Below are positions 7,278 through 14,182 of a stretch of 64,000 bases of DNA, piece by piece. The position numbers and the translations under genes are program-made. Each line of letters opens with the position of its first letter. Within the stretch, counting starts at the first letter, position 1. The notes under the pieces are model-generated. The model saw only the letters and a list, made by a program, of their open reading frames with translations, made no database searches and had not been told where the DNA came from. The stretch is taken from assembly GCF_000430665.1 (NCBI RefSeq), contig NZ_AUML01000023.1:1-64000 (forward strand). Direction: 5' to 3'. The DNA comes from Aquimarina muelleri DSM 19832. GTDB lineage: Bacteria; Bacteroidota; Bacteroidia; Flavobacteriales; Flavobacteriaceae.

Positions 7278-7310
7278 CAAATATAATAAAAAAAGTTACC
7301 AATATGGTAA
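7278..7310 (-). promoter_or_regulatory. higBA promoter with probable HigA operator
   Basis: On the minus strand a Bacteroidota -7 element TATATTTG lies at 7285-7278, 17 bases before the GTG start. Just upstream, TTACCA-ATA-TGGTAA at 7296-7310 is a perfect inverted repeat with a three-base centre. It covers the region where a -33 element would be, so HigA bound there would block transcription. The -33 TTG inside it is spaced 14 bases from the -7 element, shorter than usual. Confidence 0.65.
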
Positions 7311-7350
7311 TTGTTATGATTTTTTAATGGTTGCACTTTTTGTGTATTCT

Positions 7351-7608
7351 TTACATTACGGGACTACAGGAAGTTTTTATCCAGCTGCCATCAGGTTGTT
7401 TATCAAACGAACAAGTTATAAAACCTGAATTTTGTGTTATATTATAAGTAAAGATTCTATAAGTTATAAAAGCTGAATTATGTTTTAGATTAAATACAGG
7501 GTATGAATATATTTTTACTTCGTCAAAACCAGATTCTGATTTAAAATCAATCCACCAATTTCTAGAATAAATTCTATTTTCTTTTGAAACTTCAAAGACG
7601 TCTATCAA
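7351..7608 (-). CDS. Orphan reading frame, possibly the end of a broken gene
   Basis: The frame gives about 85 residues from a TTG, with no ATG; it stays open a further 12 codons upstream to a TGA near 7645, reading PYWSKGDITIKG before the TTG. The protein is rich in aromatic and beta-strand-like segments (NWWIDFKSESGF, AFITYRIFTYN, GSWIKTSC). I do not recognise it. The lack of a start and the position between a small lipoprotein gene and higBA suggest a decayed or truncated gene; a small immunity-type protein is another option. Confidence 0.35.
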   Translation of the reverse strand: MIDVFEVSKENRIYSRNWWIDFKSESGFDEVKIYSYPVFNLKHNSAFITYRIFTYNITQNSGFITCSFDKQPDGSWIKTSCSPVM

Positions 7609-7670
7609 CTTTCCTTTAATAGTTATATCTCCTTTAGACCAATAGGGTTTTCTTCACTTGCTTTTTTTAA

Positions 7671-7955
7671 TTATTTATTAATATAATCCAAATCTTCGAC
7701 TCGAAAAACCGGTTCTGAATCAAGATCTGTGAGCATTTCTATTGATTCTTTGGAATACGCATTACCTAATATTAAAACACCAATTTTATCAGCAATAACA
7801 TTAGGCTTCGTATTATTATATGTGTAGTTATCCATAATTTCAATAATAGCCCTTACATCATCTTTATTATCTCCCTCATCCTTACAGTTTAGAAAACAAA
7901 ATGGTAATATTAGTAAAATCGTTATTTTAATATTCTGTGTTCTTTGTACTTGCAT
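7671..7955 (-). CDS. Small putative lipoprotein of unknown function
   Basis: With the ATG at 7955 the 94-residue product has a good lipoprotein signal (QNIKITILLILPFCFLNC, Cys24) followed by an acidic mature part (DEGDNKDDVRAII, LTDLDSEPVFRVEDLDYI). An upstream ATG at 7985 would add ten residues and spoil the signal peptide. Its first codons overlap the end of an IS3 OrfA-like frame in another phase. Family unknown; envelope location inferred. Confidence 0.55.
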   Translation of the reverse strand: MQVQRTQNIKITILLILPFCFLNCKDEGDNKDDVRAIIEIMDNYTYNNTKPNVIADKIGVLILGNAYSKESIEMLTDLDSEPVFRVEDLDYINK

Positions 7956-8184
7956 CTGGTATTTTGTCAAATTTAATATGTCCATATTTATTGTCGTGAT
8001 GTTTTACTACTGAATCATATATATTATTACCCACAATTTTTTTAAAATTTCTTTGAAAAGAATACATTAAATTTAGTCCTTCATCATATTTTCTAAGATA
8101 CATAATAGCCTCTACGATTCCTATTTCTTCTGATGAGGCCAGAATTTCTAACTTTTCTTCTAAACTCCATTTCTTGTATTTCAT
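7927..8184 (-). pseudogene. IS3-family OrfA-like remnant fused to unrelated sequence
   Basis: The frame begins MKYKKWSLEEKLEILASSEEIG, very close to the N-terminus of IS3-family OrfA transposase subunits, whose HTH normally continues with a short recognition helix. Here the similarity fades after about residue 35 (MYLRKYDEGLNLMYSFQRNF) and the last third (VKHHDNKYGHIKF) has no transposase character and overlaps the lipoprotein gene. No OrfB follows. I read it as a decayed insertion-sequence fragment; expression as a short DNA-binding protein cannot be ruled out. Confidence 0.5.
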
Positions 8185-8726
8185 TTATCAAAGGTATTAT
8201 TTGAAATTTAAAAGAATTGTCCGGACTTATAAGGGGCTAAACTACAACCTTACTACAATCTTATCAAACCGTAAAGGAAATATGTGAAAAACGAAAAAGA
8301 AAGTACAAACCAAACTTCACAGAGGCACTTAACCGTATGAAAAACAGTATTGTTTTATTGTTTTGCATACAACAAGATATAGTGATGGGGTATTTAAAAG
8401 AACTAGAGGGTTTATTTGCGTCTAATCTTGAAATGGTAAGAGACGATAGGTCTTTTGATAGAAATTTCAGGAAAAGTAAACGCATATATCCAATGTCTTA
8501 TAAAAACGCTTTCTAAAGAAACTGAAATAAATCCATATTAACCTTATTATTAAGCTTATCAAAAGATCGGTAATAGAACAGCTATGCCATACTTTTATGA
8601 CTTGTTAAACTTGTCATTATGATAGAATTCCGTAAGGGAGTGTAAGTTAAAAATACCTATGAATTAGAAAAAAAGAGAAGAATAAAATATTTTTAAATAC
8701 ACTTGATTTCTTAACTAAACGACATT
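8185..8726. other. Gene-poor gap with one open plus-strand frame
   Basis: No confident gene. A plus-strand frame is open from 8241 to the TAA at 8514-8516 and reads KEICEKRKRKYKPNFTEALN and later LKELEGLFASNLEMVRDDRS; it has no ATG near its start and looks like an inner fragment of a helical protein, perhaps from a mobile element. Nothing recognisable lies between 8520 and the intron tail at 8727. Confidence 0.35.
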
Positions 8727-8764
8727 GGAGGTTTAGGGGTGAAATCCCCCTTTTCCTACTCGAC
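8727..8764 (+). mobile_element. Group II intron tail, last 38 bases only (copy D)
   Basis: GGAGGTTTAGGGGTGAAATC, CCCC and the end CCTACTCGAC are identical or nearly so to the tails of copies A, B and C. Domain V is missing, so only domain VI remains. The stop codon of the minus-strand lipoprotein (8784) lies 20 bases further. This is the shortest copy and fits a strongly 5'-truncated insertion. Confidence 0.65.
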
Positions 8765-8783
8765 TACAAAACGTTTATTTTAT

Positions 8784-9221
8784 TTATTTTCGATAAATCG
8801 TTAAAATTTGATGGTGATATTGTAATGAATCATTAACCTTATAAGAAACCAAATTACAGTCCCATATTTTACGAGTCATAGTTTGTCTTTGAATAGATTC
8901 CTTTTTTATATCTGATATAGAATAATGTAATGAATCATTTATAGTAAATATAGTTGTTCCTTTTTCTAATTCGTTAAATACAAAAGGAGTAATTTTAATA
9001 TATCTCCCTTTAGAATTTACATGTAATAAATGGTCACTTTTAATTTTATTAATGTATAGGCTTTGTAATTCTATTTTTTCAAATTTTTTTAAAATGAGTC
9101 TACTGAGTATAGTCGTACTAATTTTGCAATCTTTCTTCTCTTCATCACAAGAAATTAACAAGCTAAATATAGCTATAAACCCAATAAATATTCGTGTTTT
9201 ATTTACCTGCAACATACCCAT
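8784..9221 (-). CDS. Lipoprotein, probable immunity protein for the TssD-peptidase effector
   Basis: The 145-residue product has a lipoprotein signal (NKTRIFIGFIAIFSLLISC, Cys25) and so should sit on the periplasmic face of a membrane. The mature part has no family I recognise. Its start overlaps the 3' end of the effector gene by 23 bases (17 if the third codon, also ATG, is used), so the two are translated as a pair. An envelope-located product directly coupled to a secreted cysteine-peptidase-like effector is the normal place for an immunity protein; that role is inference from context. Confidence 0.7.
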   Translation of the reverse strand: MGMLQVNKTRIFIGFIAIFSLLISCDEEKKDCKISTTILSRLILKKFEKIELQSLYINKIKSDHLLHVNSKGRYIKITPFVFNELEKGTTIFTINDSLHYSISDIKKESIQRQTMTRKIWDCNLVSYKVNDSLQYHHQILTIYRK

Positions 9222-10776
9222 AATAATTAGATCTAAATGATTCGGGGTTATTTATAATATTTTCAAAGCCTCCCCAAGTAAAAACTTTGAATTCGTATTC
9301 ATCCCAACTAAGCGTCCCTCCAACAATACCCTCGAAAACAACCCAATGTTCAATTGTTGTAAAAACCCCAGATTTTATATTATTTATCATGTTTGTGTTA
9401 ATAAATAAACATATATCGTATCCTTCTAAATATAAATCTTGTAGTTTTTTCAATTCTTTGGCAGATATTTCACCAAAATCTTGACTGTCTTTGTTGAAAA
9501 TTAAATTTGTATCATTAATTATATTTTTAAATCCTAAAATCTCCTTCATGAGTTTTTTTATTTCATGAGGTAATGTTGCACCTGAAAATTCATCTAAAGA
9601 TGATTTACTCATTTCTCCATTATAATTAATAAGTAAGTCATTTTCTTGATCTCTAACACAAGAAAAAGGAATCCAATCTATATAAGGCATCTTGCTATAA
9701 GATTGAGGGTATTGAGAATTAGTAACAGGATTCATTTTTAACAAATGCTCACTATTGCTAACGTCTACATTGTATGAGTTACATTTTGCAACTCCAGTTT
9801 GGTGTAAGTCAAGTATAAAGTTCTTGTAAGTGTTGAAATCTTTTTTTGCTAAAATGTAGAATATAGAAGCCATCCCACAAGTTGGAGTTCGACTTTGATT
9901 TGCTAATTCAGGATATTTTTCCCTTTTATTAAGTTCATTTTTAATTTTTTTTCTATCAAACCATCTAAAACGGTTGTGATGAAATACCCCTAATTCAGCC
10001 TCATTTTCTTTTTTCTCTATGTAAGCATAAAAGGTTATGGTTTTACCACATAATTCTAAATCATTTGCTTTAAAAGTTACTTTTTCTCCTGTTTCTTTAC
10101 ATGCTCCTACAAAAGTACTTCCATCATCGGGTTCATAGGTATAGCCCCATTTTATTTGGTTAAGGTTACTAGGGATTTCGTCATTTCTAAATTTGGTAAC
10201 TTTCAGAGTATACTCTTTTCCATAAATAAACCCCATTTTATTATTAGTATTACCATTAGTTGACCCTTCATCAAGTTCTATAACTTCAATTTTTTCTACA
10301 AAGTATTGTTTTTTTTCTTCATTACCTACAGCCTGATAAGGCATTTTCTCACTTGGAAAAACCCAACTCTCTTGCCAAGGTTTTACTAGGGTAACACCTT
10401 TTACTTCTTGTATAGCCGCAGAGATTGTCATTGTTACTGTCATCGGTTCTTCTCCTATAGCAGTAAATTTTTCTTCCCAATAGATTAAAGCAGTATCATT
10501 AAATTTGTATTCAAAAAGGATGGTACCATCAAAATCACCTTCATAAAAAACGATTTTGCATTCTGTTAATGTACAGAATTCATCTTTTGGACTGTGAGTC
10601 ATCCAACGAAGTAGTCTGTCATCATCATAACCAGAAGCAAAGGCTAGAGTAACAAGTCCTCCCTGTGGGATTTCACCACAGCGACCTGTTTTATGATTTA
10701 AAAATCTATTATATTCTAAATCTGTCCATAACAATTCTCGAATAGTTCCCAAAACGAATAATTTGGCTTTGATCAT
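9199..10776 (-). CDS. TssD (Hcp)-fused T6SS effector with C-terminal papain-like cysteine peptidase domain
   Basis: Residues 1-140 resemble the Bacteroidota type VI secretion tube protein TssD: AKLFVLG start, PQGGLVTLAF, RLLRWMTHSP, then FTAIGEEPMTVTMTISA and a WQESW close. Residues about 158-275 look like a beta-sandwich linker (GKEYTLKVTKF, KTITFYAYIEKKENE). Residues 290-525 carry SRTPTCGMASIFYIL with Cys300 and IEHWVVFEGIVGG with His477, followed by FTWGG; this Cys/His spacing and the HWVV block fit papain/C39-like peptidases. The protein would be loaded in or on the T6SS tube and delivered to a neighbour. No other T6SS gene is in the window. The lipoprotein downstream overlaps it. Confidence 0.8.
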   Translation of the reverse strand: MIKAKLFVLGTIRELLWTDLEYNRFLNHKTGRCGEIPQGGLVTLAFASGYDDDRLLRWMTHSPKDEFCTLTECKIVFYEGDFDGTILFEYKFNDTALIYWEEKFTAIGEEPMTVTMTISAAIQEVKGVTLVKPWQESWVFPSEKMPYQAVGNEEKKQYFVEKIEVIELDEGSTNGNTNNKMGFIYGKEYTLKVTKFRNDEIPSNLNQIKWGYTYEPDDGSTFVGACKETGEKVTFKANDLELCGKTITFYAYIEKKENEAELGVFHHNRFRWFDRKKIKNELNKREKYPELANQSRTPTCGMASIFYILAKKDFNTYKNFILDLHQTGVAKCNSYNVDVSNSEHLLKMNPVTNSQYPQSYSKMPYIDWIPFSCVRDQENDLLINYNGEMSKSSLDEFSGATLPHEIKKLMKEILGFKNIINDTNLIFNKDSQDFGEISAKELKKLQDLYLEGYDICLFINTNMINNIKSGVFTTIEHWVVFEGIVGGTLSWDEYEFKVFTWGGFENIINNPESFRSNYYGYVAGK

Positions 10777-10924
10777 TGGTTAGTTTTTTAGGTTTTAAGA
10801 GCTAGCCATTATTTTTGTCCAATGGTTTAGAACACTAAGTGTAAGATGAGCGATAGCGTCTTTGATTAAATCGTTTGCGCAGCGATAGCGAAGACAAACT
10901 ATTTGAGCAATGCAATCTTACATA
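10777..10924. repeat. Gap with imperfect long inverted repeat before intron copy E
   Basis: CACTAAGTGTAAGAT at 10833-10847 pairs imperfectly with ATCTTACATAGTG at 10915-10927, enclosing a fairly GC-rich 67-base centre that itself contains GATAGCG twice and GTCTT/AAGAC arms. The right arm runs into the intron 5' end. Group IIC introns insert just after hairpins, so this may be the target hairpin; it may equally be a small MITE. The effector promoter should also lie here. Confidence 0.5.
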
Positions 10925-11235
10925 GTGTGTGTCCAACATGGGCATTGTTTATGTATCGAAGATAAATAATTCATATATAGTACGCAAGACTCTTATGGGC
11001 GGAAGTGCCTTTTTGACTATTGCTCAGGACAGGCTTGTTAAGCCATTAGTAAGCTCAATATCCAGAGGTAAAAGAAAAGGATACGTTCCTATGATTGACT
11101 ACATAAATAAGGAGCAAACTTCGATTTGGTGAACCGCCTGTTACGAGACCCGTATGGCAGGTGGTACTTCGATAAACTCAGTAGAGCTGTGAGAGCCTCA
11201 ACGCGGTAATTAATTACCGCGTCGGGCTACTCGAT
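10925..11235 (+). mobile_element. Group II intron remnant with intact domains V and VI (copy E)
   Basis: The left end GTGTGTGTCC at 10925 and the block ATCGAAGATAAATAATT match copy C. Domain V is clear: ACCGCCTG (11133-11140) pairs perfectly, with one G-U, to CAGGTGGT (11158-11165). Domain VI follows as CAACGCGGTAA/TTACCGCGT and ends CTACTCGAT at 11235. Between them lie 23 extra bases (11166-11188) where other introns join directly (GGTGGT-GTGAGAG). The 67-codon frame at 10929-11132 inside it does not resemble a maturase. Most of domains I-IV is gone. The last intron base is part of the neighbouring gene's stop codon. Confidence 0.8.
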
Positions 11236-11603
11236 CAGGACACGTTTTTATATTTTAAATTCAACTCACTATCAATTCTTTCAAGTATTCTATTTTGAGA
11301 TATAAATTCAAAATCCGTGGCTTTAAGTTTATATAAATCCAATTGCTTTTTGTAATGATTAAATTGTCTAACTGAAAAAGTCAAGTAAAAAACAAAAGGC
11401 GATAAAAAACTAAATTTAGAAAAATCATAAGCATTAAGTGAAAGATTTGAAAATTCCCAATTATTTATACTTAAATGAAGTAAATAAAAACAGACTATTC
11501 CAATAATAATTATAATAAGTGAAATAAGAATTCTTGATTCCCATTTCCTCATTTCTTTTTTATAGAATTTAGTGTTTTTAGTTATTTCGTTTTTCTTTGC
11601 CAT
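11235..11603 (-). CDS. Small membrane protein of unknown function
   Basis: The 122-residue product starts with a lysine-rich cytoplasmic segment (MAKKNEITKNTKFYKKEMRK), has a strong transmembrane helix at about 27-50 (ILISLIIIIIGIVCFYLL), a second likely one at about 68-85 (FLSPFVFYLTFS), and a charged C-terminal tail of about 35 residues. No family recognised. Its TGA stop (11235-11237) uses the complement of the last intron base, so the intron insertion may have set or shortened its C-terminus. It is the rightmost gene of the minus-strand array. Confidence 0.6.
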   Translation of the reverse strand: MAKKNEITKNTKFYKKEMRKWESRILISLIIIIIGIVCFYLLHLSINNWEFSNLSLNAYDFSKFSFLSPFVFYLTFSVRQFNHYKKQLDLYKLKATDFEFISQNRILERIDSELNLKYKNVS

Positions 11604-11786
11604 TCATTACAAATAATCGTTTCACAAATATACAGACTAACTTATTGTTAATCAGACCTATATATAAAGAGTTGTTAACTAAAAATAAGAATATAATTGA
11701 TATATTATTAAAATATATATTATTATATGAGTAATTACCTGTAAATTAGTATTTTGCAATTAGAATATAATCATATATACTACCAA

Positions 11787-12158
11787 ATGAGCAAAAATGT
11801 TAAAATCTTTTTATTAAAAGGAATTTCAATTGATTTTGAAACTGATGTAAAAGAGTATAATCGTTTACATAGTGTTATAGGATATTTCACAAATTTAAAA
11901 GAATTACATAGTCAGTTTGAAAAGAATTCAATTCAATCATATTCAACAATATGTAGTCATATGAATGAGAAAGGTTTTTATAAGACTAAAAACCCTGTAA
12001 TTAAATTTAAAAGGGCTGTACATAAGTTTAATGAAATTACAATAACGCAAGTGGAAACCAATAGATTATATCAGAAAGGTGATTATATAGATTTATCAGA
12101 GATTTTAAAAAAGGAAGCAAGTGTAATTAATACGAATAAAGCATTTCTCAATTTTTAG
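11787..12158 (+). CDS. Hypothetical protein, 123 residues
   Basis: The ATG at 11787 gives MSKNVKIFLLKGISIDFETD; a frame extension 11 codons upstream lacks ATG. The product is lysine-rich, without signal peptide or membrane segment, and looks alpha/beta (YNRLHSVIGYFTNLKEL, FKRAVHKFNEITITQVETN). No family recognised. It is a lone plus-strand gene just outside the minus-strand array, followed by a 20-bp perfect palindrome at 12183. The frame has coding-like codon use of an AT-rich genome, but confidence is moderate. Confidence 0.5.
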   Translation: MSKNVKIFLLKGISIDFETDVKEYNRLHSVIGYFTNLKELHSQFEKNSIQSYSTICSHMNEKGFYKTKNPVIKFKRAVHKFNEITITQVETNRLYQKGDYIDLSEILKKEASVINTNKAFLNF

Positions 12159-12182
12159 TCCAAATGTGTCCTAACAATAGAG

Positions 12183-12202
12183 TATGTGTACTAGTACACA
12201 TA
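12183..12202. promoter_or_regulatory. 20-bp perfect palindrome
   Basis: TATGTGTACTAGTACACATA is its own reverse complement. It lies 25 bases after the stop of the hypothetical gene at 11787-12158. It has no T-run on the plus strand, so it looks more like a protein-binding site or cruciform than a terminator. From 12203 to 12355 nothing else is visible. Confidence 0.6.
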
Positions 12203-12355
12203 TATCCATTATATTTCTTACAAATCTAGCAGATTTTTTTGATAGATCTCAAATTATTTGTTGCTACTTGCGTTTAGGTTTTCATTGCATATAAACTAGA
12301 GCCTAGATTTTTAAATGGTTCTATACTGTTTTAGATAACAAGCAATTGTATGTGT

Positions 12356-12703
12356 AAAGTTACTGTGGATGATTCTGGGGTTCTAGTGGAACATCAAAAG
12401 TTACTGTGAATGATTCTGGGGTTCTAGTGGAACATCAAAAGTTACTGTGGATGATTTTGGGGCTCTAGTGGATCATCAAAAGTTGCTGTGGATGATTTTG
12501 GGGCTCTAGTGGATCATCAAAAGTTGCTGTGGATGATTCTGGGGCTCTAGTGGATCATCAAAAGTTACTGTGAATGATTCTGGGCTTCTAGTGGATCATC
12601 AAAAGTTACTGTGGATGATTCTGGGGTTCTAGTGGATCATCAAAAGTTACTGTGGATGATTCTGGGGTTCTAGTGGAATATCAAAAGTTACTGTGGATGA
12701 TTC
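12356..12703. repeat. Tandem array of 41-bp units (eight full copies and a partial ninth)
   Basis: Units begin AAAGTTACTGTGGATGATTC and start at 12356, 12397, 12438, 12479, 12520, 12561, 12602, 12643 and 12684 (partial), an exact 41-base period. Variation is confined to a few positions (TGGATG/TGAATG, TTCT/CTCT, GAACATC/GATCATC). In several units GATGAT pairs with ATCATC to give a small hairpin. The period is not a multiple of three and the array is not in a long frame, so it is not coding. It lies downstream of the minus-strand pterin dehydratase gene and ends in a strong hairpin. Confidence 0.95.
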
Positions 12704-12727
12704 TGCAGCTCTTGTAGAGCTGCAGAA
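12701..12727 (-). terminator. 11-bp stem hairpin closing the tandem repeats
   Basis: TTCTGCAGCTC at 12701-12711 pairs perfectly with GAGCTGCAGAA at 12717-12727 across a five-base loop. It is the most stable hairpin near the 3' end of the pterin dehydratase gene (stop at 12768), so it may terminate that minus-strand transcript, although no U-run follows on either side. Confidence 0.55.
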
Positions 12728-12767
12728 CTTGCTGCTAATGCAAAGACTTGATTAGGTATATTATTTC

Positions 12768-13055
12768 TTACTCTCCTTCAATAATAGCATCTATAGTTTT
12801 TGCCAGAGTAAAGTCTTTTTCGGTAATACCACCTGCATCGTGTGTAGAAAGACTTATCTGCAATTTATTATACACATTAGACCAATCGGGATGGTGTTGT
12901 TGTGCTTCGGCTTCAAAAGCAATTCTGGTCATTACCGAGAATGCATCTTTAAAATCATTAAACTCAAAAGTAGTATGTATTGCATTTTCATGATATTCCC
13001 AACCATCTACATTTTTTAATCTTTCTGTAATCTCTGATTCTGATAATTTTGCCAT
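12768..13055 (-). CDS. phhB: 4a-hydroxytetrahydrobiopterin dehydratase (pterin-4a-carbinolamine dehydratase)
   Basis: The 95-residue protein has the complete family signature: EAEAQQHHPDWSNVYNK, with the His-His-Pro-Asp-Trp active site, and ISLSTHDAGGITEKDFTLA. It dehydrates 4a-hydroxytetrahydropterin, recycling the cofactor of aromatic amino acid hydroxylases; in bacteria it also joins cofactor metabolism more broadly. It is cytoplasmic. It precedes, on the minus strand, nothing until the 41-bp array. Length and start are typical. No phenylalanine hydroxylase gene is in the window. Confidence 0.95.
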   Translation of the reverse strand: MAKLSESEITERLKNVDGWEYHENAIHTTFEFNDFKDAFSVMTRIAFEAEAQQHHPDWSNVYNKLQISLSTHDAGGITEKDFTLAKTIDAIIEGE

Positions 13056-13082
13056 TATTATAATTTGTTAGTTATACTTGTT

Positions 13083-14018
13083 TTAGTTAAGTCCTAATTC
13101 CTCTCGCAAGGACTCGTCTGTATTGCTGTTTTTACCCCAATAGGCAGATTTAATACTTTTAATTTTGGTTGCCTTTGTGGTCATCTTTTTTGCATTAGCA
13201 CCAAATCCGCTTATATATGTTTCTTCCCAGTGTTCTATGGTATACGGAAAAGAATTGGTAAAGGTAATGCTAATACTTCGATCCAGCTCTGGATACTCTA
13301 TAGTATATGTACTGGTAGCATCTTCTTTTTGTAGGCTTGCCTTGGCAGTATATGCTTTTATTTGTTGGTGTCGTAACCTGCAAAACTCAAAAGAAGGAAT
13401 AACTTGTATATTGCCCAGTGGCAGATCTTCTGGATCTATCCTGATTTTTGCCCACAATTCATTTTCTAAAATTGCTTTGTCTAGTAGTAGGTTTTGATCT
13501 GCTTCCTTTTCAAAATAGGAGTGTGATGTTACTTCAAATAGTGTTCTGTTGTTTAATTGTGCATATACATGCCCACACCATTCTTGTATAGAATTAGATA
13601 CTTTAATAGCATGTTGGTTATCGGCTACAGGATAAAATGTACTTTGCATAATAGAATAGGGGTATATTCCTGTATTAAAATTTTTGGTAGCATTTAATTT
13701 TAATACCGGTATATTGTTAGGGCTGTTAGTATCTGCTTTAACTTGTTCTTTAGGTAGAAAATCTTCGGTAACATAAATAAGTACCGCAGTTCCTTTTCGT
13801 ATTTCGCCATATCTGGCTTGTTCTAATTGGTAAGATGATATTTCGGCTTGACCAGCATACCAGTACTTTTTAAATTCTTCAGAAAGGGATTTTGCAGGTT
13901 TTGTGTTTTCTACAATGTCTTTTTCTACTGTTTTAGCAGATGCATCTGTTTGCACGTTACTACAAGCAATAATCGCTAATATACTTAGTATTGCAAATAA
14001 TAATATAGGCTTTTTCAT
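13083..14018 (-). CDS. Conserved flavobacterial lipoprotein next to maf
   Basis: With ATG at 14018 the 311-residue product has a lipobox signal (MKKPILLFAILSILAIIAC, Cys19). The block KYWYAGQAEISSYQLEQARYG and the following GEIRKGTAVLIYVTEDF are those of a conserved Bacteroidota family that databases often mislabel as septum formation inhibitor Maf because of its place beside maf. The role is unknown. A TTG seven codons upstream is less likely as start. It lies 27 bases before phhB, so both may share a transcript. Confidence 0.75.
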   Translation of the reverse strand: MKKPILLFAILSILAIIACSNVQTDASAKTVEKDIVENTKPAKSLSEEFKKYWYAGQAEISSYQLEQARYGEIRKGTAVLIYVTEDFLPKEQVKADTNSPNNIPVLKLNATKNFNTGIYPYSIMQSTFYPVADNQHAIKVSNSIQEWCGHVYAQLNNRTLFEVTSHSYFEKEADQNLLLDKAILENELWAKIRIDPEDLPLGNIQVIPSFEFCRLRHQQIKAYTAKASLQKEDATSTYTIEYPELDRSISITFTNSFPYTIEHWEETYISGFGANAKKMTTKATKIKSIKSAYWGKNSNTDESLREELGLN

Positions 14019-14182
14019 GATAATGCTTTTATATAGCAAATTACAATAAAGCTTGGGTTTAATATATGTTGTTAACGTTTTGGTAACTTTTGTTTTTAGA
14101 GATATCCAGAAGAGAATAGCTTGAAAAAATTGAAATATAGAGATCCGTAAATAAATACTTCTTTAAAGCAAAACCATCTTTT

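Noticed and set aside
9199..10776. A T6SS gene cluster in this window
   Set aside because: No TssB, TssC, TssK, VgrG or ClpV-like gene is present; the TssD fusion is an orphan.
10929..11132. 67-codon frame in intron copy E as a gene
   Set aside because: It is a chance frame through intron RNA domains, ends at domain V, and has no maturase similarity.
2185..11235. Integron cassette array with attC sites
   Set aside because: No integrase, no conserved pairs of attC core sites (RYYYAAC/GTTRRRY) around the genes; the shared repeats are intron tails. The cassette idea is kept only as an analogy.
12356..12703. CRISPR-like array from the 41-bp units
   Set aside because: Units are directly adjacent with no variable spacers, and no cas gene is in the window.
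12356..12703. DnaA-titration site (datA-like)
   Set aside because: Every unit has TGTGGATGA, one mismatch from the box in a conserved position, so binding is doubtful; kept only as one option in the findings.
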